Assembly: GCF_001888805.2 (NCBI RefSeq) | Contig: NZ_CP019113.1 | Coordinates: 2,294,001-2,358,000, forward strand | Direction of reading: 5' to 3' | Source of the DNA: Enterobacter sp. SA187 | Lineage (GTDB): Bacteria; Pseudomonadota; Gammaproteobacteria; Enterobacterales; Enterobacteriaceae | Length of the DNA: 64,000 nucleotides | Shown here: piece after piece, positions 1 to 8,409 of the stretch | How positions within the stretch are numbered: position 1 is the stretch's first letter | Layout: every line of letters begins with the position of its first letter | Position numbers and translations under genes: made by a program | The notes under the pieces: model-generated | Told to the model about the DNA's origin: nothing | What the model saw: the letters and a program-made list of their open reading frames with translations, nothing else | The model's database searches: none

Positions 1-255
1 GCGCAGCTTTCCGGCGGCGAACAGCAGCGCGTGGCGCTGGCGCGCGCCTTTAACGGGCGTCCCGGCGTGCTCTTTGCTGATGAACCCACCGGCAACCTCG
101 ATCGCCAGACCGGGGATAAAATCGCCGATCTGCTGTTTTCCATGAACCAGCAGTACGGCACTACGCTGATCCTCGTCACCCACGATCCACAGCTCGCTGC
201 CCGTTGCGATCGTCGTTTGCGGCTGGTTAACGGCCTGCTGCAGGAGGAAGCATGA
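1..255 (+). CDS. ybbA: ABC transporter ATP-binding protein YbbA (3' part)
   Basis: Only the last 84 codons lie in the window, open in frame from base 1. They carry the ABC signature LSGGEQQRVALARAF, Walker B (VLFADEPTGNLD) and the H-loop (LVTHD); Walker A is upstream of the window edge. This is the ATPase half of a LolD/MacB-like (mechanotransmission-type) ABC system at the inner membrane. Its stop overlaps the start of the next gene (ATGA, 252-255), as in E. coli ybbA-ybbP, so the two are translationally coupled. The physiological substrate of YbbA-YbbP is not settled. Confidence 0.93.
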   Translation, partial: AQLSGGEQQRVALARAFNGRPGVLFADEPTGNLDRQTGDKIADLLFSMNQQYGTTLILVTHDPQLAARCDRRLRLVNGLLQEEA

Positions 256-2666
256 TCGCCCGCTGGTTCTGGCGCGAATGGCGCTCGCCATCGCTTTTGA
301 TCGTCTGGATGGCGCTGAGTCTCGCCGTCGCCTGCGTGCTGGCGCTCGGCAACATCAGCGACCGCATGGAGAAAGGCTTAAGCCAGCAGAGCCGCGACTT
401 TATGGCGGGCGACCGCGCGCTGCGCAGTTCCCGGGAGATCCCCGACGCCTGGCTGGATGAAGCGCGTAAGCTTGGCCTGAAAGTCGGCACGCAAATCAGC
501 TTTGCCACCATGACCTTTGCCGATGACACGCCGCAGCTGGCGAACGTCAAGGCGGTTGATGACATCTACCCGATGTACGGCGAGCTGGAAACCCGCCCGG
601 CTGGCGTAAAGCCGCAGCCGGGAAGCGTGCTGCTTGCGCCGCGTCTGATGGCGCTGCTGAAACTGAAAACCGGCGATGAAATCGATGTCGGCGATGCCCG
701 TTTACGTATTGCCGGGGAGGTGATCCAGGAGCCGGATGCCGGTTTCAATCCCTTCCAGATGGCGCCGCGCCTGCTGATGAACGTGGCGGATGTGGCGAAA
801 ACCGGCGCGGTGCAGCCCGGCAGCCGCGTCACCTGGCGCATCAAGTTTGGCGGCACGGCCGCGCAGCTGGAAGCCTACGAGAAATGGCTGCTGCCGCAGT
901 TAAAGCCGGAGCACAAATGGTACGGCCTTGAGCAGGATGAAGGGGCGCTCGGCAAATCCCTTGAGCGCTCGCAGCAGTTCCTGTTGCTGTCGGCATTGCT
1001 GACGCTGCTGCTGGCGGTTGCCGCCGTAGCGGTGGCGATGGGGCATTACTGCCGCAGCCGCTACGATCTGGTGGCGATCCTCAAAACCCTCGGTGCGGGG
1101 CGCGCCCAGCTGCGCAAGCTGATCGTCGGCCAGTGGCTGATGGTGCTGGGGCTGTCAGTCATTACAGGCGGCGCCATCGGCCTGGTGTTTGAACGGGTGC
1201 TGATGATCCTGCTCAAACCTGTGCTGCCCGCCGCGCTGCCGCCTGCCAGCCTGTGGCCGTGGTTGTGGGCGGTGGGCACCATGGTGGTGATCTCCCTGCT
1301 GGTAGGGCTGCGTCCGTATCGTTTGTTACTGGCAACGCAGCCGCTACGCGTGTTGCGCCGCGATGCGGTGGCCAGCGTCTGGCCGCTGAAGTTTTATATT
1401 CCGGCTATTAGTATCGTCACCGTCCTGCTGCTGGCCTGGCTGATGGGCGGCAGCATGCTGCTGTGGGCGGTGCTGGCCGGGGCGGTGGTGCTGGCGGCGC
1501 TGTGCGGGCTGCTCGGCTGGATGCTGCTTAACGTGCTAAAACGCCTGACGCTGAAAGCGCTGCCGCTGCGCCTCGCGGTGAATCGCCTGCTGCGCCAGCC
1601 CTGGTCCACCTTAAGCCAGCTGTCGGCCTTCTCGCTGTCATTTATGCTGCTGGCGATGCTGCTGGTGCTCAGAGGCGATCTGCTTGACCGCTGGCAGCAA
1701 CAGCTGCCGCCGGAAAGCCCGAACTATTTCCTGATCAACATTGCTTCTGAGCAGGTCACGCCGCTGAAAGGGTTTCTCTCGGAACATCAGGTGATCCCGG
1801 AATCCTTCTATCCCATTGTAAGGGCGCGGCTGACGCAGATTAACGGCACATCCACGGACGGCAATCAGGATGAAGCCTTAAACCGCGAGCTTAACCTGAC
1901 CTGGCAGTCGCAAAAACCGGATCACAACCCGATCACCGCAGGCAGCTGGCCGCCGAAAACCGGGGAAGTGTCGATGGAGCAGGAGCTGGCGAAACGGCTG
2001 AATATTTCGCTGGGCGACAGCGTGACCTTTATGGGCGATACCCAGGATTTCACCGCCAGAGTTACCAGCCTGCGTAAAGTGGACTGGGAAAGCCTGCGGC
2101 CTAACTTCTACTTCATCTTCCCGCCTGGCGCGCTGGACGGACAGCCGCAAAGCTGGCTGACCAGTTTCCGCTGGGAAAACGGCAACGAGATGCTGACGCA
2201 GCTTAACCGCGAATTCCCGACGGTCAGCCTGCTGGATATCGGCGCGATCCTGCAACAGGTCGGTCAGGTGCTGCAACAGGTGAGCCGCGCGCTTGAAGTG
2301 ATGGTGGTGCTGGTGACCGGGTGCGGCGTGCTGCTGTTGCTGGCGCAGGTGCAGGTAGGAATGCGTCAGCGTCATCAGGAGCTGGTGGTCTACCGCACCC
2401 TTGGCGCGGGCAAAAAACTGCTGCGTACCACGCTGTGGTGCGAGTTTGCGCTGCTCGGTTTTGTCTCCGGGCTGGTGGCCGCCATCGGTGCGGAAACGGC
2501 GCTGGCAGTTCTGCAGACGCGTGTGTTCGACTTCCCGTGGGAGCCGGACTGGCGGCTGTGGCTGGTGCTGCCGCTTTCCGGCGCGCTGCTGCTGTCACTG
2601 TGCGGCGGCTGGCTTGGCACACGGCTGCTGAAGGGCAAAGCGCTGTTCCGTCAGTTCAGCGGTTGA
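252..2666 (+). CDS. ybbP: FtsX/MacB-like ABC permease YbbP
   Basis: 804 residues, the usual YbbP length. The layout is that of a double FtsX-type permease: one N-terminal membrane helix (about 15-35), a large periplasmic domain (about 40-235), a block of helices (about 240-480), a second periplasmic domain (about 490-690) and a last group of helices ending near 795. Both FtsX cores have the typical VAILKTLGAGRAQLRKL / LVVYRTLGAGKKLLR pattern. It is the membrane partner of YbbA, whose stop codon it overlaps. A role in moving lipids, lipoproteins or other hydrophobic molecules out of the inner membrane is inferred from the family. Confidence 0.93.
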   Translation: MIARWFWREWRSPSLLIVWMALSLAVACVLALGNISDRMEKGLSQQSRDFMAGDRALRSSREIPDAWLDEARKLGLKVGTQISFATMTFADDTPQLANVKAVDDIYPMYGELETRPAGVKPQPGSVLLAPRLMALLKLKTGDEIDVGDARLRIAGEVIQEPDAGFNPFQMAPRLLMNVADVAKTGAVQPGSRVTWRIKFGGTAAQLEAYEKWLLPQLKPEHKWYGLEQDEGALGKSLERSQQFLLLSALLTLLLAVAAVAVAMGHYCRSRYDLVAILKTLGAGRAQLRKLIVGQWLMVLGLSVITGGAIGLVFERVLMILLKPVLPAALPPASLWPWLWAVGTMVVISLLVGLRPYRLLLATQPLRVLRRDAVASVWPLKFYIPAISIVTVLLLAWLMGGSMLLWAVLAGAVVLAALCGLLGWMLLNVLKRLTLKALPLRLAVNRLLRQPWSTLSQLSAFSLSFMLLAMLLVLRGDLLDRWQQQLPPESPNYFLINIASEQVTPLKGFLSEHQVIPESFYPIVRARLTQINGTSTDGNQDEALNRELNLTWQSQKPDHNPITAGSWPPKTGEVSMEQELAKRLNISLGDSVTFMGDTQDFTARVTSLRKVDWESLRPNFYFIFPPGALDGQPQSWLTSFRWENGNEMLTQLNREFPTVSLLDIGAILQQVGQVLQQVSRALEVMVVLVTGCGVLLLLAQVQVGMRQRHQELVVYRTLGAGKKLLRTTLWCEFALLGFVSGLVAAIGAETALAVLQTRVFDFPWEPDWRLWLVLPLSGALLLSLCGGWLGTRLLKGKALFRQFSG

Positions 2667-2674
2667 TTCTCTCT

Positions 2675-2735
2675 GCCCCTCTCCCTGCGGGAGGGGGCAT
2701 CGTCCATCGCTCCCCCTCTCCCTGCAGGAGGGGGC
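2675..2735. repeat. pair of CCCTCTCC-type intergenic hairpins
   Basis: Two closely similar inverted repeats lie directly after ybbP, at about 2675-2698 and 2711-2735. Both have a C-rich arm (CCCCTCTCCC), a 3-4 base loop and a G-rich arm. Neither is followed by a clear T-run. Related hairpins occur at 14176-14198, 30451-30481 and 45973-45994, so this looks like a dispersed intergenic repeat family, possibly acting as mRNA 3' ends. Confidence 0.6.
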
Positions 2736-2760
2736 CGGGGTGAGGGCATTGACGATCCCC

Positions 2761-2803
2761 TGTCATTCAGTGACATACTCAGTAGCATCATGAAATATTT
2801 TCA
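2761..2803. promoter_or_regulatory. two short palindromes upstream of the binding-protein gene
   Basis: The leader of the ABC importer genes holds TGTCA-ttcag-TGACA (2761-2775) and TGAAA-tat-TTTCA (2791-2803). They are the right size for regulator half-sites. I see no match to the MetJ box (AGACGTCT), so control by methionine through MetJ is not supported. Confidence 0.3.
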
Positions 2804-2907
2804 ATTACTGCCGCGCCGCCTTTATGCCATCTTAAACCGTCAAATTCTGAATGCGCCGCGTAGCACGGTGCGTCACACAGCACATATCACATTGATCAGG
2901 AGAAATT

Positions 2908-3735
2908 ATGGGACGTCGTTTCAGCGTGCGCGCCGCCGTCGGGGCATTACTGTTAACCTGCGGGCTTGCACAGGCCAGCGATCCACAAACCATCACCTTC
3001 GGCGTGGCCCCAGGCCCCTATGGTGACATGGTAAAACAGGCCATAGCGCCGTCGCTGAAAGAAAAAGGCTACAAAGTGGTAGTGCGCGAATTCAGCGACT
3101 ACGTACAGCCGAACATGGCGCTGTCCAACGGCAGCATTGACGCCAACCTGTTCCAGCACTCGCTCTATTTCAACAAATTCGTTGCCGATAAAAACCTCAA
3201 GCTGACGAAGCTGATTAACGTGCCGACTGCCGGCATGGGCTTTTACTCGCACAAAATCAAAAGCCTGGATGAGCTGAAAAAGGGGGATATCGTTACCCTG
3301 TCTAACGATCCCACCAACCTGGCGCGCGGCCTGCGTTTCCTGCAATCCCTCGGTCTTATCACCATTAAAGACAATATCGATCCGACCAAAGCTTCCGAGC
3401 GCGATATCGCCAGCAACCCGAAAGGGCTGGTGTTCAAACCGCTGGAAGCCGCTCAGCTACCGCGTACCCTCGACAGCGCCACCGCCGCCCTGGTCAACGG
3501 CAACTTTGCTATCGCCGCGGGCATGAAACTGGACTCGGCGCTGAAGCAGGAACAGCTGGATGATAATCTGAAAAATATCATCGCCGTACGTAGCGAAGAC
3601 GCCGAAAAACCCTTCGCGAAAGACATTGTTGCAGTAGTCAAATCTCCGGCTTACCGCGCGGTGATCGACTCGCCAGACAACGTCTACAGCGCGTTCCAGA
3701 AACCTGAATGGATGGTTGCTGCGGATAAAAAATAA
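2908..3735 (+). CDS. MetQ/NlpA-family substrate-binding protein of an ABC importer
   Basis: 275 residues with a strong SD (AGGAGA, 6 nt before ATG). It aligns with MetQ/NlpA throughout: the YVQPNMALSNGSIDANLFQH stretch and SNDPTNLARGLRFLQ match conserved ligand-pocket regions. The signal peptide (about 23 residues) ends CGLAQA before SD. It looks like a type I cleavage site; the only Cys is preceded by LLT, a poor lipobox, so unlike MetQ this protein may be soluble in the periplasm. It is followed by its own ATPase and permease genes. The ligand could be methionine or another small amino acid or sulfur/selenium compound; the sequence does not decide. Confidence 0.85.
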   Translation: MGRRFSVRAAVGALLLTCGLAQASDPQTITFGVAPGPYGDMVKQAIAPSLKEKGYKVVVREFSDYVQPNMALSNGSIDANLFQHSLYFNKFVADKNLKLTKLINVPTAGMGFYSHKIKSLDELKKGDIVTLSNDPTNLARGLRFLQSLGLITIKDNIDPTKASERDIASNPKGLVFKPLEAAQLPRTLDSATAALVNGNFAIAAGMKLDSALKQEQLDDNLKNIIAVRSEDAEKPFAKDIVAVVKSPAYRAVIDSPDNVYSAFQKPEWMVAADKK

Positions 3736-3756
3736 GCGGCACACAGGATTAATTCT

Positions 3757-3778
3757 GGCAGGCTGCGGCCTGCCTTTT
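3757..3778 (+). terminator. intrinsic terminator/attenuator inside the ABC importer operon
   Basis: A perfect 7-bp stem GGCAGGC-TGCG-GCCTGCC is followed by TTTT. It lies between the binding protein and the ATPase gene. Partial termination here would give more binding protein than transporter, a common arrangement in ABC import operons. Confidence 0.7.
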
Positions 3779-3794
3779 GCATTTCGAGGACGGC

Positions 3795-4811
3795 ATGATT
3801 GAGATAGATAAGGTCTGCGTGGACTTTCCCGCAGGCCGTGGCCCGACGACCCGGGCGGTGGACGACGTCAGCCTGCGCATTGCGCCGGGCGAAATTTTTG
3901 GCATTGTCGGCACCAGCGGCGCGGGCAAAAGCACCTTATTGCGCACCCTGAACGCGCTCCAGCGTCCCTCGCAGGGCAGCATCAAAATTAATGGCGTCGA
4001 GATATCCGCGCTGGAAGGCGTCACCCTGCGCCGCGCGCGGCAACGTATCGGCATGATCTTCCAGCATTTTAACCTGATGCACACCCGTACCGTGGCGCAG
4101 AACGTCGCCTTCAGCCTGAAAGCGGCAGGCTGGGAGCGGGCGAAAATCGCCCCGCGCGTGGCGGAAATTCTTGAGCTGGTAGGGCTGGCGGATAAAGCGA
4201 ATCGCTACCCGGTACAGCTCTCCGGCGGGCAGAAACAGCGCGTCGGTATTGCCCGCGCTATTGCCAATCACCCGGACGTGCTGCTGTGCGATGAGCCGAC
4301 CTCCGCGCTGGATCTGGAAACCTCCGCCACCATTCTGGCGCTGTTAAAGCAGATTAATGACACCCTCGGCATCACCATTGTGCTGATCACCCACGAAATG
4401 AACGTTATCAAAACCATCTGCGATCGCGTGGCGGTAATGTCCGGCGGCAAAGTGGTGGAGATGGGCGAGGTGTTTGATATTTTTGCCCACCCGCAGCACG
4501 CGTTCACGCAGCAGTTGGTGTCTCACACCCTGAACCTGACGCTGCCGGAACGTCTGCAACAGCATCTGCCGGGGCAGTTGCTGAAGATCCTGTTTATTGG
4601 CGATTCGGCGGAGCAGCCGGTGTTGTCCGACGCGGCGATCCAGTTTGGCGTGGCGGTGAACATCCTGCACGGCAAAATCGAATACCTCGGCGAGCGGGCG
4701 CTCGGCATTCTGGTCGTGCAGCTCACCGCTCCCGATAACCCGACGGCGGTGGACGCCGCCGTTGATTATATTCGCAACCGTACGGCACGCGTGGAGGTGA
4801 TCCGTGGATGA
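3795..4811 (+). CDS. MetN-like ABC importer ATPase
   Basis: 338 residues from ATG 3795, chosen because GAGGA lies 4-5 nt before it; an in-frame TTG at 3777 sits inside the terminator T-run and is unlikely. It has Walker A (GTSGAGKST), Q-loop, signature LSGGQKQRVGIARA, Walker B (VLLCDEPTSALD) and H-loop (ITHEM). A C-terminal domain of about 80 residues resembles the NIL (ACT-like) regulatory domain of MetN, which in the family senses internal methionine. Its end overlaps the permease gene by 8 bp. It is a paralogous system, since the core metNIQ locus lies elsewhere in enterobacteria. Confidence 0.88.
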   Translation: MIEIDKVCVDFPAGRGPTTRAVDDVSLRIAPGEIFGIVGTSGAGKSTLLRTLNALQRPSQGSIKINGVEISALEGVTLRRARQRIGMIFQHFNLMHTRTVAQNVAFSLKAAGWERAKIAPRVAEILELVGLADKANRYPVQLSGGQKQRVGIARAIANHPDVLLCDEPTSALDLETSATILALLKQINDTLGITIVLITHEMNVIKTICDRVAVMSGGKVVEMGEVFDIFAHPQHAFTQQLVSHTLNLTLPERLQQHLPGQLLKILFIGDSAEQPVLSDAAIQFGVAVNILHGKIEYLGERALGILVVQLTAPDNPTAVDAAVDYIRNRTARVEVIRG

Positions 4812-5463
4812 GTTATTACCGGATTTGATGCTGGCGTTTAATGAAACCTTCCAGATGTTGAGCATTTCGACGGTGCTGGCGATAGTCGGGGGGTTACCGC
4901 TGGGCTTTCTGATTTTCGTCACCGATCGGCACCTGTTCTGGCAAAATCGCGGCGTTTATCTCATCAGTTCCGTACTGGTGAACATCATCCGCTCGGTGCC
5001 CTTTGTGATCCTGCTGGTCCTGCTGCTGCCGCTAACGCAGTTTCTGCTCGGCAACACCATCGGGCCGATTGCCGCCTCCGTACCGCTGTCGGTGGCCGCC
5101 ATTGCTTTCTATGCGCGGCTGGTGGACGGCGCGCTGCGGGAAGTGGATAAGGGCATTATCGAGGCGGCGGAAGCCTTTGGCGCCAGCCCGATGCGTATCA
5201 TCTGCACCGTACTGCTGCCGGAGGCCAGCGCCGGGTTGCTGCGCGGCCTCACCATCACGCTGGTCAGCCTGATTGGCTACTCGGCGATGGCGGGGATCGT
5301 CGGCGGCGGTGGCGTGGGGGATCTGGCGATCCGCTATGGCTACTACCGCTACGAAACCCAGGTGATGGTGGTGACGGTGATCGCGCTGATTATTCTGGTG
5401 CAGGTGGTGCAGATGCTGGGCGACTGGCTGGCCGCGCGGGCGGACAAGCGGGGCCGCCACTGA
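4804..5463 (+). CDS. MetI-like ABC importer permease
   Basis: 219 residues, the MetI length, with about five membrane helices. The cytoplasmic coupling loop EAAEAFGASPMRIICTVLLPEA is the EAA motif that docks on the ATPase. The GTG start at 4804 is preceded by GAGGTGA and overlaps the ATPase stop by 8 bp, so the two are translationally coupled. The gene ends directly against the convergent selU gene without an intergenic base. Confidence 0.9.
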   Translation: MDELLPDLMLAFNETFQMLSISTVLAIVGGLPLGFLIFVTDRHLFWQNRGVYLISSVLVNIIRSVPFVILLVLLLPLTQFLLGNTIGPIAASVPLSVAAIAFYARLVDGALREVDKGIIEAAEAFGASPMRIICTVLLPEASAGLLRGLTITLVSLIGYSAMAGIVGGGGVGDLAIRYGYYRYETQVMVVTVIALIILVQVVQMLGDWLAARADKRGRH

Positions 5464-6537
5464 TTACCCCTGTAGCAGCCAGCCGTTGACCTCCTGCCAT
5501 GAGCCGCGAAAGACGATCTTCGCGGCTTTCTTTTCCAGCTGATAGCGGTACATCGGATCGTAATACTCCTTCAGTAACGGCACCAGCCAGGCATTATGAC
5601 CTTGCGTGTCGCCGTGCTGCCGCTGGCTCGCCAGCGCCGTATCAAGGTGCGCGCTGAGTTCGGCAAAGCGCTGCAAGCCCAGACGGCGACGAATGGCGTA
5701 CAGCCCGTGATGCAGGTATTCCGCATAGGCCAGCCAGCCCGCGTCTTCGCCGTACGTCACGGTAAAATCGCGCTGCATCCGCACAAAATATTCCTCATGC
5801 AGACGCGCCACCCGCAGGTCGAACGGATCCTCCACCACCGCGATGGGCGACTGCGCCATGCGATCCCGCAGGCACTCCGGCAGATGATTAGCGCCGATCA
5901 TACGGCCTTCATCTTCCAGCACCCAGCGCGCCGCATCCCGCTTAAGCAGTTTCACCGCCAGGGCGTTCTCAAAGCTCGCCTGGGAAAGTTGCGGCCTGAG
6001 CGTGCGGCCAAATGACGAACCGCGATGGCGGGCCAGACCTTCCAGATCGATGCCGTCCGCATGCTGGCGTACCAGATCCGTTTTTCCGCTGCCGGTGCAG
6101 CCGCCGATCAGCACCAGCGGACGCTGTACGCGCTGCTCTGTTGCCTGGATCGCCGCCTGGCGCAGCGCCTTATAGCCGCCGGGGATGAGCGGATAATCAA
6201 TGCCCGCCTCGCGCAGCCACTGTTGGGTGATATGAGAGCGCTGGCCGCCACGGGCGCAGCACAGATAGCCATCAGGATGGCGCAGGCAGGCATCACGCCA
6301 GGCCTGTATGCGCTGCTCGCGCGCGACGCCGGATACCAGTTGATGCCCGAGCTTCAGCGCGGCTTCCGGGCCCTGGCGTTTATAACAGGTGCCGACCGCC
6401 GCGCGCTCTTCGTCGTTCATCAGGGGAAGATTGAGCGCCGACGGCATTGCACCCTGGGTAAATTCAACCGGGGCGCGCACGTCCAGCAGGGGCGTATCAG
6501 CGGCGAGGATCGCGCAATAATCCATGCCAGTGTTCAT
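5464..6537 (-). CDS. selU: tRNA 2-selenouridine/geranyl-2-thiouridine synthase
   Basis: 357 residues, close to E. coli SelU (YbbB). An N-terminal rhodanese domain (about 10-130) carries the active-site loop CARGGQRS, and a P-loop (GGCTGSGKT) follows at about 145-155. The enzyme replaces sulfur with selenium at U34 of Lys, Glu and Gln tRNAs using selenophosphate. The window also encodes a selenocysteine enzyme (fdnG), so the organism must make selenophosphate. It is convergent with the importer permease and precedes a REP pair. Confidence 0.93.
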   Translation of the reverse strand: MNTGMDYCAILAADTPLLDVRAPVEFTQGAMPSALNLPLMNDEERAAVGTCYKRQGPEAALKLGHQLVSGVAREQRIQAWRDACLRHPDGYLCCARGGQRSHITQQWLREAGIDYPLIPGGYKALRQAAIQATEQRVQRPLVLIGGCTGSGKTDLVRQHADGIDLEGLARHRGSSFGRTLRPQLSQASFENALAVKLLKRDAARWVLEDEGRMIGANHLPECLRDRMAQSPIAVVEDPFDLRVARLHEEYFVRMQRDFTVTYGEDAGWLAYAEYLHHGLYAIRRRLGLQRFAELSAHLDTALASQRQHGDTQGHNAWLVPLLKEYYDPMYRYQLEKKAAKIVFRGSWQEVNGWLLQG

Positions 6538-6634
6538 GGGACTTCCTTCTGCACATCAAAGGGCGACGTTTTACGTCAGATCGCCGTATTTTACGCTTTC
6601 ATTTGTGCGGTGGGGAAAAAATTGCGGGGCTGTG

Positions 6635-6712
6635 TTGCCGGGTGGCGGCTGCGCCTTACCCGGCCTACGGGGGGGACTTTGTAGGCCCGACAAGCCTGCG
6701 CCGCCGGGCGAT
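6635..6712. repeat. REP pair (BIME-like)
   Basis: Two oppositely oriented REP units of the classical enterobacterial type fill most of the gap between selU and purK: GCCGGGTGGCGGCTGCG followed by TTACCCGGCCTACGG, then GTAGGCCCGACAAGC followed by GCGCCGCCGGGC. Such elements usually lie in 3' regions and can stabilise mRNA or bind gyrase/IHF. Confidence 0.85.
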
Positions 6713-6716
6713 AGCG

Positions 6717-7784
6717 CTACGCTAATTTCGACTGCGCCCAGGCGATACCGCTGGCGTATTCCGGCGGCAGTAGCGGGAGCAGGGCTTCGAGGGTGGCGCT
6801 CAGGCGATCGGTGTCGGCATCATTGAGATTCAGATGTCCGACCTTACGGCCCGGGCGCACCTCTTTGTCGTACCAGTGCAGATGCACCAGCGGCAGCTTC
6901 AGCCAGTCATAATTGAGATCGCTGCCGATCAGGTTGATCATCACCGACGGGCTGTTAATCACCGGTTGCGGCATCGCCAGCCCGGTAATGGCGCGCAGAT
7001 GCAGTTCAAACTGGCTGATGGACGCGCCGTTCTGCGTCCAGTGCCCGCTATTGTGCACGCGCGGGGCCAGCTCATTGATCAGCAGTCCGCCAGGGGTGAC
7101 AAAGCACTCCATCGCCATCACGCCGACGTAATTGAGTTCATTCATTACCGCGCTGAGCATGGTTTCCGCCTGCGTCTGCTGGGCGGCGTTCGCCTGCGGA
7201 AAGGCCACGCTGGTGCGTAAAATACCGTCCTGATGCAGGTTGTGTGTCAGGGGATAAAATACCGTGCTGCCGTCATGCCCGCGCGCGCCGACCAGCGATA
7301 CTTCGCCGGAAAAATTAATGCCCTGCTCAACAATGCATTCACCGTAGCAGTCGTCCGGCAGCTGATCGGTATCGTCCGCACGCAGACGCCACTGGCCGCG
7401 TCCGTCGTAACCACCGACGCGACGTTTGACGATCGCCAGCTCGCCCAGGCGGTCAAACACGCCAGACCACTCATCGCGGCTGGCCAGCAACTGCCAGGGG
7501 GCGGTGGCGAGGCCGAGGGTATCGAACAGCTGCTTTTGCGTCAGACGGTCAGCGATGATCGGGAACACGTCGCGGTTGACGAACGCCGGGTGACGGGCCA
7601 GCTCGCGGGTGAGGGCGGTTTCCGGCCAGCGCTCGATTTCAGCGGTGATCACGCTTTGCGCGAAAGGCACCGCTTCCGGCTCCGCATCCAGTCCCACCGG
7701 CCATACCGCAATCCCCAGCGGCTCACCGGCCTGGCGCAGCATCCGGCCCAGCTGACCGTTACCTAAAATACAGACCTGTTTCAT
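6717..7784 (-). CDS. purK: 5-(carboxyamino)imidazole ribonucleotide synthase
   Basis: 355 residues, an ATP-grasp enzyme that makes N5-CAIR from AIR, bicarbonate and ATP in purine synthesis. The N-terminal nucleotide-binding start VCILGNGQLGRML, the ATP-grasp block VKRRVGGYDGRGQW and the metal-binding NELAPRVHNSGHWT are all present. Its ATG overlaps the purE stop by 4 bp, so purE-purK is one operon transcribed leftward from the PurR-controlled promoter. Confidence 0.97.
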   Translation of the reverse strand: MKQVCILGNGQLGRMLRQAGEPLGIAVWPVGLDAEPEAVPFAQSVITAEIERWPETALTRELARHPAFVNRDVFPIIADRLTQKQLFDTLGLATAPWQLLASRDEWSGVFDRLGELAIVKRRVGGYDGRGQWRLRADDTDQLPDDCYGECIVEQGINFSGEVSLVGARGHDGSTVFYPLTHNLHQDGILRTSVAFPQANAAQQTQAETMLSAVMNELNYVGVMAMECFVTPGGLLINELAPRVHNSGHWTQNGASISQFELHLRAITGLAMPQPVINSPSVMINLIGSDLNYDWLKLPLVHLHWYDKEVRPGRKVGHLNLNDADTDRLSATLEALLPLLPPEYASGIAWAQSKLA

Positions 7785-8290
7785 GCTTCGCTCCGCGGAT
7801 CCGGGTTATCCAGCACTTCATCCGTCTGGCTTTGTCGCCACTCGACCAGGAGCTGATGCAGCTCGCGATCCTGAGTAGCGAGGATCTGTGCCGCCAGCAG
7901 CGCGGCGTTGGCGGCACCGGCTTTACCAATCGCCAGCGTGCCCACCGGAATACCGCGCGGCATCTGCACGATGGAGTAAAGACTGTCGACACCGCTTAAC
8001 GCGGCGCTTTGCACGGGCACACCCAGCACCGGCACCAGCGTTTTCGCCGCAATCATGCCCGGCAGATGTGCAGCCCCCCCTGCGCCGGCAATGATCACCT
8101 GATAACCGTTCTGCTCTGCGCTTTCGGCGAAGCTGAACAGTTTGTCGGGGGTGCGATGGGCGGAGACCACTTCAACATGGTAAGAAACGTGCAGAAGATC
8201 GAGGATTTCAGTGGCGAACTGCATGGTTGCCCAGTCGCTTTTGGACCCCATCACGATGGCGATACGCGCCGGATTATTGCGGGAAGACAT
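7781..8290 (-). CDS. purE: N5-CAIR mutase
   Basis: 169 residues, the full class I PurE length. It rearranges N5-CAIR to CAIR. The N-terminal IVMGSKSDWATM phosphate loop and SAHRTPDKLF, with the catalytic His, are intact, as is the GAGGAAHLPGM loop. It is the first gene of purEK and follows a PurR operator by about 70 bp. Confidence 0.97.
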   Translation of the reverse strand: MSSRNNPARIAIVMGSKSDWATMQFATEILDLLHVSYHVEVVSAHRTPDKLFSFAESAEQNGYQVIIAGAGGAAHLPGMIAAKTLVPVLGVPVQSAALSGVDSLYSIVQMPRGIPVGTLAIGKAGAANAALLAAQILATQDRELHQLLVEWRQSQTDEVLDNPDPRSEA

Positions 8291-8362
8291 GCGCCTTAAA
8301 ACTCCTGTGGGTGTGCTTCAGACTGCTTTTAAGGCCACAGAGAATAGCATGGATAATTAGCA

Positions 8363-8378
8363 AGGAAAACGGTTGCGT
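8363..8378 (-). promoter_or_regulatory. PurR operator of purEK
   Basis: Read leftward the site is ACGCAACCGTTTTCCT, matching the PurR consensus ACGCAAACGTTTTCNT at nearly every position. It lies between lpxH and purE, where E. coli has its purE operator. Repression by PurR with hypoxanthine or guanine is expected. Confidence 0.85.
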
Positions 8379-8409
8379 AACGCGGTAAAGGTCAAATACA
8401 GGCGTTTTC

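Noticed and set aside
2761..2907. Methionine (MetJ) or SAM-riboswitch control of the MetQ-like operon
   Set aside because: No AGACGTCT-type box and no riboswitch-like helices found in the leader; only two unrelated short palindromes.
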